DNA of 64,000 bases from Corticium candelabrum (Eukaryota > Porifera > Homoscleromorpha > Homosclerophorida > Plakinidae): NCBI RefSeq assembly GCF_963422355.1, contig NC_085094.1:338001-402000 (forward strand), given 5' to 3'. Below the pieces are notes generated by a model. It saw nothing but the letters and a program-made list of their open reading frames with translations. It did not search any database and had not been told where the DNA came from. The translations under genes were made by a program, and so were the position numbers. Positions 1 through 11,500 of this stretch are shown in pieces (the first letter of the stretch is position 1; each line of letters begins with the position of its first letter).

Positions 1-600
1 CACGCATGCCAATCCGATTATTGTGAAAGTGAAGTTGTCATTGTCTTCCAGACTTTTCTTGGAACAGAGTGATTTCTTGCTGATCATTGCAGAGCACCAT
101 GCTGGGAGAGTATTTGAGAAAAGTGCTATTTTGCATTTCTAGCAGCTATTTGTACACCTATCACAGATGCTTTTAGCTGTTTCATGTGGTATAGCACTAG
201 AACTCGTGAGTTTTATGTTTCTCTTTTTTTCTGCACACGCATGCATTTTGGCTATTACAGGCGAAGCAAAACAATAAATAAGAAACTGATTGTCTAGTTC
301 AACATTTACTAAGTGAATTAATCATGGTGTCATGCGATCACATTCCAGCATTAAGACAGAACAGTTTTCTTGGATATTTCTCTTTTGTAAGGGTCACAAA
401 TTCTTGTTATTGTTTTCTTCAAGTTTCAGGTATGGATGTCCTGTAGATTTAGAGTTATTCTTGCTGTAAGAAGAAAAGCAAGATTGAACCATGTCTTCTC
501 TTTTGACATTGTTTTTCTCGGGGAGGAGTGTTTGTGATTATTCTTACTGTAGTATTTCCCACCCAACTATTCGATTTAGACAACGAAGTATTCGAATCAG
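1..600. other. No gene recognised
   Basis: I see no coding similarity, RNA gene or clear repeat in this AT-rich stretch. It lies upstream of the SINE/LINE cluster. The missing N-terminal exons of GLDC, searched for by their expected conserved motifs, are not here. Confidence 0.4.
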
Positions 601-602
601 GC

Positions 603-1017
603 AGTCGATTATTATTATGTCATTATCACCCTTTAGGTAGGGTAAGTGGGATCTTTACCCTCAACTGGGCGCTTACCAACCCCGCAGGTAAGTCCCAGAA
701 AGGTGCATGTTTCCATGTAATCCATATGGCGGTAGTAACTGGCTTATTGATCATTGATTGTGTGCACTACGAGGATTTCGCCAGCTCTGACCAGTGTGCC
801 CAGTAGATATCAATGACTGCCAGGAGAGCACTGATTCTCATTGCCAACTGTCCCCAGAAACTCTCCATCGACTGAAAAAAGTCTACTCTCACAGACATAG
901 CCAAATAGACAGTGAGAAAGAACCAACAGACTCGTTTCATTATATTGCTGTCACCACCCGGGATTGAACTCAGACTATCATGGTTAGAGAACCAGAACTC
1001 TATTATTGCCGTGCTCA
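603..1017 (-). repeat. tRNA-derived SINE, copy 1
   Basis: Read on the minus strand, this copy starts with a tRNA-like head. A good RNA polymerase III B box (GAGTTCAATCCC) lies near 955-970 and a degenerate A-box-like stretch near 1000-1020. The body matches the copy at 5150-5553 through shared blocks, such as the pieces reading gggcaagtgg/ggtaagtggg, gggcgc, agcaggtaagtc-like text and cccagtagatatcaatgac. The 3' tail is a short AT-rich run (ataataataat) at about 603-616. The head directly abuts the 3' end of the large LINE, so the exact 5' boundary is uncertain by some tens of bases. Confidence 0.65.
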
Positions 1018-1079
1018 ACCAGATCAGTCTGGTTTGTAAGGCCTCTTGTAAGCACCGGCGGCAATCCCTACCTCAAAGG

Positions 1080-2059
1080 TGCTTATAGACCATCATGGCT
1101 GTCTTAACAGAAGACATGACTTTACGTAGGATCTGAGTGGATCCAAGAAGCACTGCTTTCTGTAAGTGCTGCAGGTTGTGATGACCTGGAACAATGTCCA
1201 GCCACCATGCAATACCTGCGTGCACTGACCCCAACACTCCCAACACCACTGGAACATGCGACACTGCCACATGCGGCTTACCTCCACCCACAAGTCACTG
1301 TATTTCATCATCTTCTCAGTCTGTTTCCTGGCGATGTTACCATCAGCAGGACAGCTGATATCAATAAGAAGACAGGTGTTTGTTTTCTTATTTCTGCAAC
1401 AGATGTCAGGATGATTGGTACCGATCTTCCCAACAGTAGGGATGGTTGTATCTCACATCATAGTGATGTTGTACGTCTCCACAAGCCTCTCAGGATGATG
1501 CTGGTACCATCTGTTCTCCACTGGAACCCAAATGACGACAAATGTCCCAATGGATAATGGAGACCACCTGATTGTGTCGATCAGTGTAGTCCATCGGTGC
1601 CAAGGCACTACAGCCTGCGACAATGTGGTCAACTGTTCCAGGCCTACACTGCACAAGTGGCAAGTGGGACTGACATCTCGATGCAGAATGTTGCACTCGT
1701 AGTACCGAGTCGGAAGAGCTTGGTCTTGAGCAGCAACAACCAGTCCCTCAGTTGCAGCAGGAAGATTCGATGACTTCAGCCATCTGTACGTCTCTTTCAT
1801 GTCCACAGGTGGTTGCTCAGTGAGACGGCGATACTGACCATTCATAGGTTTTTTGCTCCAGGACTGTACACGAAGAGAACTTTTGCATGTACAGAAATGT
1901 TTTGCATCTGTCTGAGGTGCTTGCTTGAAGACACCATCAGACAGGATTGTCCCACTTTCATGCAGGCTTTGCGGCTTGTTGTCTTTAGAGAGACTCCCCT
2001 GCAGCTGTGCGGTAAACTGACGAGCCATGCATTGGATCGAATGAGAGGACCTCCTAGCA
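1080..2059 (-). pseudogene. LINE copy A: zinc finger and restriction-like endonuclease
   Basis: Downstream of the RT thumb, an open frame (2082-1453) has a CHLC...DHIVAGC finger near 1650-1590, in the position of the CCHC finger of R2-type elements. It is followed, partly in another frame, by PDICC near 1410 and IDISCPADGNI near 1370-1335. A K...EK..KYSDLW motif lies near 1300. This is the PD-(D/E)xK-like layout of the restriction-like endonuclease that nicks the insertion target. The finger and nuclease are seen as motifs; the target specificity is unknown. Confidence 0.7.
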
Positions 2060-3304
2060 TCACTTTTCTGTACCATTTGCATGAAGAGATAGATCAGAGC
2101 TGTTACGGAGGTAACAGTCCAGCCTCACAATAGAAGACTGATACGTCGACTCCATCTTTTGTAACCCTTGATTGCCATGGGTGCATGGAGCGTACAGCCA
2201 GTCAATGTCTGCTGCAGGATGGTGGACATCATGCATAGAGAGAAGTTTCCTGGTCCGTTGATCAAACTGCTGCAGGTCTGTGGTCTCCAATGAATGACAC
2301 AAAAACCATAAGTGAGAACCGCCAGTGCAAACTGTTGATGGCCAAAATCTTGTTCTGACCGTACAACTCAGTCCGGAAAACCATCTTCACTCTACAAAAG
2401 TTCTCACGACGGAGCGCCTCCCACATAGCGTTGTGCTGGATACCGTTACTCTCGTCCATACCCAAATACTTGTAGACTTGACCCGGTTTCAGGTGTCCGT
2501 TTTTCATACCGCCACCCCAGAATTGTGTTCAGAAAGCTTGCTGTTGACAAAGTGTGCAACAAACAGCACACTTGTCCAGACTTAACTTCGTCTGGATGTC
2601 ATCAGAGAAGGTATGAACCATGTGCAACAACCCTTTCAACTGATCAGGATTTCTGCCACACAGCTTCAGATCATCTGTGTAAAGTAGATGACTGACAAGC
2701 TGACGTTTGGCAGTCTCACCATGCCCAGTACTCATCCAATAGCTGTAACAAGTTCTGCATAACTTCTCGCTTAGAGTATTAAGAGCCATACAGAAGAGAA
2801 GAGGAGATATTGAATAACTTTGGAAAATACCTCGTCTGATCTGCATGAGCCTCGTCTTGATGGCACTGTTCCTGTAGGAAATTACCATCGCTGTCTTCTT
2901 ACTCTTCATCACAAAGTGACAGGAACCTGCACAAGACTTGACTAATCTTATGCAGCTGAAGACATCGGAGTAACCAGCTGTGTGGCACGCTGTCATAGGT
3001 TTTCTCGTAGTCGACCCAAGCCATGCTGAAGCTCCTGTGCCTGGTCTTACAGTCCTCAGTAAGCAGTTTTTAATCAATAGCATATCCTTTTACACCAAAG
3101 GAACCCTGCTGATAGCTCTTCTGTTCTGATGCCATGAGGTTTTCCTGAGCCAAATGCCTTGGAATCACTCCTCTGTCTGATGACTGAGGTGAGGGTCTTG
3201 TAGAAGACAGATAGACATGTGATATGCCGGTAATTTTTGGCCATGTCGGTCTTGTCATTTGTAGGTATCAGGGTGGTTGTTCCCTGAGATAACCAGTTGG
3301 ACAC
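2060..3304 (-). pseudogene. LINE copy A: reverse transcriptase
   Basis: The pieces 3304-3074, 3083-2529, 2507-2262 and 2302-2060 together give a LINE reverse transcriptase. The fingers carry WLSQGTTTLIPTNDKTDMAK and a YRHITCLSVFYKTLTS block. The palm has a SPLLFCMALN block. The catalytic box reads LLYTDDLKL, near 2670, so Thr stands where Met or Ala is usual. The thumb carries YKYLGMDESNGIQ. At least three frame changes are present. Copy B (54962-56552) covers the same domain with LLCMDDLKL, so the two copies carry different lesions at this box. Confidence 0.85.
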
Positions 3305-3564
3305 AGAGTCCGGGTCATGAAACAGGAGGTTGTAGTTACGAGTCAGTCATCGTGAGGACACGTTATGCACTTGACTCAGAAACCCGTATATCTGATCTGC
3401 TCCAGGAGACTTCCAGTCCCTATCCTCTTGAGACGCATTGTGACCCCATTGCCTGAGATAGGTGGCCACTGCTGCTCAGCTGTGCTGTATGCCTCACCAT
3501 CAGTCTGACGCCTTAGCCAGAAGGCAGACTCATTATGACACACTTTAGTTTCTAGGATATCACC

Positions 3565-4547
3565 CTAATACTGCTCAATCTCGGACTCGGATGGTGGGAA
3601 AGTGATCTGGATGGATAGTTTGCTTACCCAATTCTTTGTAAAAGCATCTCGTTGAAAGAAACCATTCTGGTGAAGTCTCTTATGATTCTTCTCCAGCCTC
3701 CTAGCCCGCTCAACCTTGGACTGCAGTTTCATTTTCAGCCGATTTATGGTGACCTCACATTTCTCCGAACTAGGACTTCTCAATTGATGCCGTAGTAGTT
3801 GGAGCTCATGTAACAAACGAATGGTCGATGAGCCCCTTGTAACTTCTCGCAACAGAGATATTGCCTGCTGAAGTTCAAGAATCTTCATATCCATTTTTTG
3901 TCTCCATGTTGATGTTTGAGAGTTGGTTGACTTTGCCATCTTTGAGGCCTGCCTTTTGGACACTAGTGAAGCAGCAGTGTACACCAGATAACTGATTTCG
4001 CCATATCTGGTTCACCCTTCACTAAATTGATGATTGCATTAAGAGCATCAATAAGCTTCAGGGTCACACTGTTCACAGAGATCTTAGGAAAGCGTTGTCT
4101 CTCACAGATAGAAGTTTGCCTGGCTTTCTGTAGCTCATCAAGAAACTCCTGACATAGCACAGCAGCTTCATCATCAAGAGAAAGACCGTCCTTGGTCTAG
4201 CAGTGAACTGAACTGATTTGAGAAGTCAGAGTCTCCATCTTTTTTAGCCGAGAAGCTATACTATGATGTGTGGTCATCAGATCACAGTCCACAGAGTCAC
4301 AAGGGGATGGTGATTCCTTTGTAGCTCTGCACTGAACTGAATACAAAGTGCCATCTATAAACATGGAGTCTCCAGACAGAAAAGTGACTGGCTGATCAAA
4401 GGAGCCATTTACCAAGTAATTAGTAGACTGATGATCCTCTCGCATCATTAGCACTACAGTTTTCTCATCGTGTTCAACAGTTGTCGCCTTCCTAACCGAA
4501 GCTGTACTAAGTGCTACAGAATTGACATGCGAGGGCGCGTCCACCAA
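3565..4547 (-). pseudogene. LINE copy A: linker region between N-terminus and RT
   Basis: Three consecutive open pieces (4547-4197, 4160-3963 and 3984-3565) lie between the N-terminal region and the reverse transcriptase. The last is lysine/arginine-rich with coiled-coil-like heptads. It ends in a KRLHQNGFFQRDAF motif followed by a PPSESEIEQY motif, which precedes the RT in related LINEs. Small frame shifts separate the pieces. No separate enzymatic domain was recognised. Confidence 0.55.
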
Positions 4548-4555
4548 AACGTCAG

Positions 4556-4957
4556 CTAGTCAGAAAACGCATCCAATGTTGACATCTGCACACCAGCACA
4601 AACATCAGGTGTAACAGATGGCAAACCTGAGATGGGTGTTCTTGCCTTGCACTTGATTTCTTTCAACTCTGATTCATTCAGTTTTCCAGAAGTTAGTAGA
4701 TATTGCTTCTGGTCTGCCAAACGCTGTTCAGAGACGTCAGTCAGAGAAGGATTTTGTTCACAGCACAGCTGATGCATTAGTTTTTTGAAACCAGACAACG
4801 TGCATGACAATCGTGTGCGGTAGTAACAATGTAATACTTCCCTGTTTATATGTCGTGTCCACTTCCGTCTAGTTGGATTGCCGCTCCTGTTAGACAAGAT
4901 AGTAGATTCGTCAGGAACAGTGGGCATAATAGTCTTGCTAGCAGGGTTTGAAGCCAA
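4556..4957 (-). pseudogene. LINE copy A: N-terminal ORF region
   Basis: An open stretch of 133 codons reads with a motif typical of the N-terminal part of this LINE family. It has RRKWTRHINREVLHCYYRT followed by a Gly-Phe-Lys-Lys-Leu-Met-His segment, an EQRLADQ motif and a SELKEIK motif. In related elements this region looks like a small nucleic-acid-binding domain with a Myb-like feel. That function is inferred, not shown. The frame continues, with breaks, into the linker and reverse transcriptase at lower coordinates. Confidence 0.65.
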
Positions 4958-5149
4958 ATTTTAAAAAACCAGACGCAGAACAAGAGATTGTTTGACCAGT
5001 TGCCCTACTCGTACAACCGTTTCTGGTCTTCCGAATGGCCGTAGAGATTCCAGATGCCAATTTTTCGAACCCTGTTCTGGTTTTGGAACACGCTTCTCAG
5101 CTGGCTCTGAGACGAGCAATACAGCAAACAACCTTGATTGCATAATATT

Positions 5150-5553
5150 GTGTGCCGCTATTCCTCTCCACGATGGGCAAGTGGGGTCTTTACCTCCTTC
5201 TGGGCGCCCACTAACCAGGCAGGTGAACTTAGCAGGGTACATGTTTCTGTGTAGTCCACAAGGCGATCAATGACTAGCCAATTCGATAGATTGCAGCAGT
5301 GACCTCGAACTCGGTACAGCACACCCAGTGGATATCAATGACCACCAGGAAAGCACTGAACATCAGTGTCAGCGGATCGTCTTCCAGACCACGGAAACTC
5401 CCCAACGACTGAAATGAGTCACACTCTCATGGACAAAGCTGGAGAAACATGAGAAACACAGACAAGTTTCATAAGTTAATGTCGTCACTGGGGTTTGAAC
5501 CCAAAACCATGGAGTGGTAGCCATTGTTGCTAACCACTAAGCCACTACGGTGA
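5150..5553 (-). repeat. tRNA-derived SINE, copy 2 (complete)
   Basis: On the minus strand the element starts near 5553 with GTCACCGTAGTGGCTTAGTG. This contains a good polymerase III A box (TGGCTTAGTGG). About 45 bases later there is a B box (GGTTCAAACCC, near 5491). The body continues to a 3' end near 5150. The head is thus a recognisable tRNA relic. It is followed by the 5' end of LINE copy A and preceded by the tail of SINE copy 3, so two SINEs sit head to tail. Confidence 0.8.
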
Positions 5554-5683
5554 CTATTATTATTATTGTGTTGCTATGCCCCTCTATGATGGGCAAGTGG
5601 AGTCTTTACCCCCATCTGGACGCCCATCAACCGACAGGTGAGCCCACCAGGGTACATGACACTGCGATCCACACTGCGATCAA

Positions 5684-5685
<2 letters not shown>
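5554..5685 (-). repeat. SINE copy 3, 5'-truncated tail
   Basis: This stretch matches only the 3' part of SINE copies 1 and 2: gatgggcaagtgg...gtctttaccccc, a cgcccatcaac block and cagggtacatg. It ends with the tail (ATA)n at 5554-5566. Loss of the 5' part is typical of target-primed insertion that stopped early. Its tail joins the head of copy 2 directly. Confidence 0.7.

Positions 5686-5717
<32 letters not shown>
5686..5717. repeat. (TTA)n microsatellite
   Basis: About ten TTA units with one interruption. The same triplet forms the SINE tails next to it, so it may be the expanded tail of another SINE copy. Confidence 0.9.
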
Positions 5718-5719
<2 letters not shown>

Positions 5720-5935
5720 TGAATTTTTTCACATAATGTACATGATGAGTGCCAGTCAACTAATTCAATTCAGGCAGTCAATTATTCAAGCTTTGTGCAC
5801 ACTTTCATTCACCATTCATTCACAACTCCACACTTGTGTACACAGAGTACAAACAATTTCACTCACAATTAATGACTATACAACAGAGTGCAGAACTCAC
5901 CCATAATCCTCTCGCCAAGAGCAAAATACACAGGA

Positions 5936-6290
5936 AATGCTATTAGAGACAACTTACGACGACTAATAATTAACACTCATGAGCAGGGCATTTCCTACCG
6001 TCAGGTGGCTGTTCTTTATGGCATGAATGAGGACACAGTGTACTGTATTTGTACCTGCCTTTAATGGACTACAAAGCAAAGAGGGGAGTGAGACAAATGA
6101 AATTACATTCAGAAACAGTCAAGTTTCTAGTCACTACAATCAAAGATCAGCGAAATGAAAATTATATACCTCCTCAAAGTCTGTCAAGATATAGTCGTAT
6201 CAACGTCTACAATTGCTTGCAAACTATAGAAAGTCAGCTCATAACGTTGAAATGTTGGAGCTTATTGCTGAGAGGACAAACAGCCTAGAG
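5936..6290 (+). pseudogene. Tc1/mariner-like transposase fragment (HTH part)
   Basis: The frame from about 5936 reads as a helix-turn-helix segment: EQGISYRQVAVLYGMNEDTV. It is followed after a stop by a second block with KLHSETVKFLVTTIKDQR and a SRINVYNCLQTIESQLITLK motif. This matches the DNA-binding half of IS630/Tc1/mariner-type transposases. The DDE catalytic half is not visible downstream, where a MITE begins near 6482. The stop between the blocks and the missing catalytic domain make it a relic. The assignment rests on motif likeness only. Confidence 0.5.
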
Positions 6291-6481
6291 AATCAGGAAG
6301 CCAGAAAGAGTCACACTTAGTGGCTTCAAAGGCACACAAGGAGGGCACAATATTTTGTTACATTGATAAACGTAGTTCCGGGCTTAGAGTTAGGGTTACT
6401 TGAAGTTTTGTGACAGTGCTATCTTGCAGTATTGCTTGCATTCTACAAACGATTACTCAGCAGAGTTTTATCTACTTACTG

Positions 6482-7052
6482 TATACTGTGGTAAAGGGGA
6501 AATTTCTTGGGGCAAAATTTTTGCGTTTTGTCTCTTGTTTTCTCAAAATTTTTGCGGTTTTGCGTGAAAACAGTCACGTGAGTCTACCACGTGTTGGTAG
6601 AAATTACACGTCATTTATGTTGCTGAAGTGGTTGAGACGAGCGGGGGATGAGGAGAAACGACCGTGTTTACCTCGATCCAATGGCGTTCCTGGATTGCGC
6701 TCGTCAGCAATGAAGGCTGCAAATGACTATTTGCATTAAGGTCCCTTCCAGAGGGAACGGCATGTTCCAGTCGTGAAACGTCGAAAACTGTTAGTGCTGG
6801 TTGTGTTTATATGTTCACTGCTACATTTGCCACACCAAAAATGACATTCACTAGCACGAACATCCGGGCCAACGTTTGGGAACCAATGTTGTAAAACATG
6901 TGACTTTCTGGTGACCACGCGTACATACTGCGGGATTACACCCATTTTTTGTTGACAGAAATTTTCATGTGGGCTTAATTTTTGCGGAAATTTACTCAAC
7001 CACAAAAATAGCGAAAATTTTATCCATGCGATAATTTCTCCTGTACAATATA
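6482..7052. mobile_element. MITE with AT-rich terminal inverted repeats
   Basis: The left end (tatactgtggtaaaggggaa, followed by attt and a TTTTTGCG run) is an imperfect inverted copy of the right end (reverse complement tatattgtacaggagaaatt). Both sides continue with repeated AAATTTTTGCG/AAAATTTTCGC motifs. The inner part has no transposase. Similar TTTTCGC-rich MITEs are widespread in invertebrates. Confidence 0.65.
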
Positions 7053-7111
7053 CTACTATATTAGCTATCTACCGTACCTAAATAGGTGTACCTGAATAAC
7101 ATGGTATCTCG

Positions 7112-7212
7112 GATAATTGAATACCTGGCTCAGATAATTGGTTGTCTGAATGGGATAATTGGTTGCCTGACCAAGATAATTTGTTGCCTGACCAAGATAA
7201 TTTGTTGCCTAA
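7112..7212. repeat. Short tandem array, about 24-bp units
   Basis: Four to five units of the form GATAATTGGTTGCCTGACCAA occur in a row; the last two are nearly identical. The array lies in the intron upstream of the first GLDC exon of the window. Confidence 0.8.
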
Positions 7213-7730
7213 ATCAAATCAGTGAGTGGGAAATACTGTAGTTGAAAAGCTATAGGCATTTTCATGTTTTTCTTGCTTGTCACTTACATTCTGAGCAGAG
7301 TGTCACCACTTGTTTGTTTGGTTTTATGTTTACTGATAGTAGATGATGACTTACTTGTGCGTGATTGTAAGGCTAATGATTTTAGCAAAGTGCAAGTGGC
7401 ATGTTATATTTGAATTAATTACAAGGTACGTAAGATGAGGAGCGAGTGTGATTTGAGAACGTGGTCAAGGAAACCAACCGAAAGACATTGATACAAACTG
7501 TATGGGGATGGCTAGGTAGAGACTTTTCAGTCATTACTTGGCAATGGATGAAAGCATAGGCATTCTATGGTGTGTAAATTGAAGGCAGTGTTAGTTGGTG
7601 TAATGTCTCTTGAGAATTATTAGAAGTGTTTGCATTATATCTTTGTTTGTTTGATGAGTATGTAAAGTAACTACTTTCATGTGTTTTTCTACACTTGTGA
7701 ATAATGATGGAGATGACCTTACTTGTGCAG

Positions 7731-8512
7731 ATCACTTGGTGTGAATTGTGTGATTGCTTCTTTCAAAGACTTTAACTTTTCGGATGAAAATGTCTGTGGA
7801 GTGCTTGTACAGTATCCTGATACTACTGGACATATTGAAGACTTCAGCAGCTTAGTTAAAACTGCTCACAAATTTCAAGTATACCAGTTTTATTCATTGT
7901 CGAAAACTCATTGCAGCTGATTATGTGTAAGGCATTAGTTGCTTGTGCAACTGATCTTCTAGCCCTTGCTGTTGTCAAGCCACCTGGTGAATTTGGATTT
8001 GACATTGCTCTTGGAAATAGCCAACGACTAGGAGTTCCTCTAGGTCTGCAGGCATGAAAGAAATTGCAGATAGAACACATTGTGTAGTTACAATAGTGTT
8101 TTGCTAGGTTATGGTGGACCTCATGCTGCATTTTTTGCTGTGAAAGACCAACTGAAACGCGAGATGCCTGGTAGGATTGTTGGTGTGACAAAGTAAGAAT
8201 TATTTTGCTGTGCACAATTGAACATCTTTCAGTAATGACATACAGGGACTCATGGGGTAACAAGGCTTATCGATTAGCTTTGCAGCCTCGTGAACAACAC
8301 ATTAAACGACAGAGGGCTACTAGTAATATTTGTACAGCTCAGGTATGTGATGATGTTATGTAAGGCATTGAGTACAATTTTTTGAGTCATCTAGTATTTG
8401 CTGCAGGCTTTGCTTGCTAACATGTCAGCTATGTATGCAATTTACCATGGAAGTACTGGCTTGCAAAGAATTGCTAGGAGAATACAGACAGCTGCTTTGC
8501 TCTTAGCAGAAG
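7731..8512 (+). CDS. GLDC: GLDC exons 1-5 of the window
   Basis: Five exons (7731-7878, 7917-8043, 8108-8192, 8246-8342, 8407-8512) encode the middle of the N-terminal PLP-fold half. They include [32 protein letters not shown], a YGGPHAAFF block split by an intron, [21 protein letters not shown] and [10 protein letters not shown]. The introns are very short. The first is only 38 bp as modelled, and it adds a few residues relative to other P-proteins, so that boundary is the least certain; the others are 53-64 bp. The first exon begins inside a codon, so an upstream exon must exist. Confidence 0.92.
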
Positions 8513-11500
8513 GTTTGTTAAATATTAAGGTACATTGGATGTTTTGTATTACTTTAATTATGGTTGGGAGGCGTTATCAAGATAAATTACCGAAAGTCTG
8601 AGGGCTTTCCGAAAAGAATTAGAGGCTATAAAGGGCAAGCGCGTTGACTTGAGGTAATTTATCTTGAGAACGATGAACAAGCCATAACGTAAAAGTGATT
8701 TGTTGTATGATTACTCGTATTGCTGACCATTATTTTTTACTCCAATAAGTGTAATAAGTGATTTGATGTCGCCGTTGTTGGTGTTGAAAACCATGGACAG
8801 TTTGTGGTTTTGAGTTATTGTTGACAGCTTGACAAGGAATCCATTTGCTAGCAACAGTTAAGTCACATGATTATCAACCCATTGTGTTTCACGTGTTAGA
8901 CAGTACATAGGCCCACATGGTGATGTTGGCTACCTGGCAAAGAAGACAATTGTGATCCAGACAAGAATGATTTTGAGCCTCTTAAGGGAGGAGCCGTTGG
9001 AAATAGGACAACAAGAAGAGGTTTTCCGAATGTTGAAAAATGTCAAGCTGTATATTAAAAGGGTACATATGCAAGAATATGAAGCAAATGACTGTTAGGC
9101 AACAAAGGCAATTGTAATTTGAACAATGTTTTGATTTAAAAAATTAGTGTTATGTAATTATGTCATATTTACATGAGGTTTTCCTACTGTTTATTGACCA
9201 GGCGGGTCAATAAATGTTTACTGACCGTTCAATAGACACTTTGCGGTTGCATTGCTAGGCTGGCAGTGGTTTATGATGAAAAAGGCATCCACAGTCCTAC
9301 TAACGCTCAATCATACAACAAATGATGTAAACTTTGTGCGCCAGCTAAACGGTATGTCTTCCAGTAGTATAGATGTAACGTTTAATGCTAAACTGAAGCT
9401 TTTAAGATTTGATGATTGCATAATTTTGAATTTGCATAAGAAAGTAACAAGTTAGTGTTACACATTTTCTTTTTCTTTTATTCTTTTTAAAGCTCACTTG
9501 TGTGGACCTGAAAAAGTAAGCTAAATATACATGTTATTTCAACAGCTAGTCAGAGAAAATGTCAATATATGCTAAGCAGACTGTAAGTCTATCCATTGCC
9601 AATTTGGCGTTGTAATGCCAGAGGCATGTAGATAATTGCTCATGCAGTCTGTTGACTGCTTGATGATGGAATCTCGTTTCGTGTGCAGAATGGTATTACA
9701 TGATATAGATTTGAGCAGTTCCAGACTTGAAGGTGTCCAAACACCGAAATGATCACATATTGATAAGCCAAGAGGAGAAAGAGATGACTTCAGATGTAAG
9801 GCTGCATTGATGGTTGCATCAAGTTTACCAAGTAGAAAAATATCATCTAGATATGCTAATACTTGAACTTTGTTGTGCTGTTGTTGTAACTGCTTCAAGA
9901 CAGGGTGTATTGTGAAGGAGAAATCATCTGGATCTTAAGGGTCTCCTTGGTGGACTCCTTTTGAGTTAATGAGGACTGTTTCTTCTTCCATTTGATAAAT
10001 GAGATGACCAACATTTACATACAGCTGTTTTGACATGATTGTATTTCAAGAAAAGAAGCTTCTACTTGCTGTAGTAGGTTTGACCTGTTAACAGAATGAT
10101 GCATTTGTTATATCAGTTTTTAGTAATGCTCAGCTGGGATTAGATTCAATGGGTTATTGGACGTGATCAACCCACGTTTCTGCTCCACCCTCTACTGCCA
10201 CACCATGCTGAATTGGTGACAAATGATCAGCAAAATTGCTCTTTCGCTGTTATCCGACGAAAAACTTCACCAACAGCAATTGGCCATACGTCTCTATTTC
10301 TTGGGCACTGCTATGGTTCTTGAAGCTGAGAGAAGAAGCGATATTGATTGAGGTAAATGACCACTAGCAATGACTGCGCATGCTTTGTAAGATGATTACT
10401 GACAGAGCATCTCCCAGTAAGAGGCGAATGTGTTCATATTTCCAACCTGGTGGGGACAATAACCAGACCCTCACGGAGACCCACGGATTGAGCTGAACAA
10501 ATCTTTTTCATCAACTGAAATAAAGTTTCATTAGAACTGATGTTATCATCCAGATAGCCGGACCGACACAGATGCTTAGCTGCAAGCTTGTCTTTGGTAT
10601 CAAGTGATGTTGGAGCTAAACCAGGATTCGTGAAGATCTTTGCTGCTCTTGATATTTCACCACATCTTAGTAGTCAATTAGCTGCATTCTCCCGTGAAGA
10701 TCCTTGATTTTGATGTAAAACCTAGTTTTCAGTAGTATTGAACTGTAGCAACTCTTTCCGTCCGTAGTCTAAGAATTTTTCATATATTGATAAAATTTCA
10801 CATTTCTTTGATTCTCTACCTCTCTAGAGGTTGTAGAATCATTCTCAGTAGTTATGAGATGGCAGTGCAGAGTGGAATATAAGGCAAAATTTTTGGTTGG
10901 ACATTGTGCTTAACCCAACATTTTACATTCTAGGCATTCATTTTTATTTGATTTCACAATCCTTGTAATTATCGACATCAACATTTAGTTCAATTTGTTA
11001 TTTGTCACATCATATTCACTACTGTATTTATTTGCTATCAAAATATAAACATTAAATTTGACTTGTTTGCTGTTGTTCTGTTGCATTGTTATTGATCACG
11101 ATGACGACGGATGGTTGTCATGGATGTTATGATTCATTGTAACTAAAATTTTATTATATCTTAGTTATTTCAGCAGCGAGGCCGGTAATGTATTACTGTA
11201 ATGACATGAACTGATCAACAGATGAGCAAGCTAATCAAGAGCATGTTGTTGTTCAACAAACGACTTAGTTACCGGCACGTGGCCTTCACACTGTTTGTCC
11301 TATTTCACTGCAGCTTGTGCAATAAATGGTGCTTGAGGCAATAAATATGATATTGCTCTAAAACATCATTTTGAACTCACGCATCTGGAGATCATCAACT
11401 CTTTTGTATCGTGCCTGCTGCTTCCGTCAGTTGTCTGGACTTTTAGGTCGCTGATGGATTCCCTACCATCCATGCAATAACTAATTATGCCTAGACCAAT

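Larger units (their letters stand above)
1014..5160 (-). mobile_element. RLE-type LINE (R2/NeSL-like), copy A, nearly full length, decayed
   Basis: Minus-strand pieces follow each other in the order expected for a single-ORF non-LTR retrotransposon with a C-terminal restriction-like endonuclease. They are an N-terminal basic region, a linker, the reverse transcriptase, a CCHC-type finger and a PD-(D/E)xK-like nuclease. Frameshifts and stops break the ORF many times, so the copy is dead. Its 3' end (at about 1014) is shared with copy C (about 50449), which helps define the terminus. SINEs lie at both ends. The family resembles elements common in cnidarian, sponge and fish genomes. R2 versus NeSL clade cannot be decided by eye. 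Confidence 0.8.

Noticed and set aside
1207..1557. Plus-strand 116-codon ORF, and similar ones at 1813-2133 and 55334-55609
   Set aside because: Antisense shadows of the RLE-LINE coding strand.
1..7730. Search for the missing N-terminal GLDC exons
   Set aside because: No stretch gave the expected conserved motifs of the first 250 residues on the plus strand.
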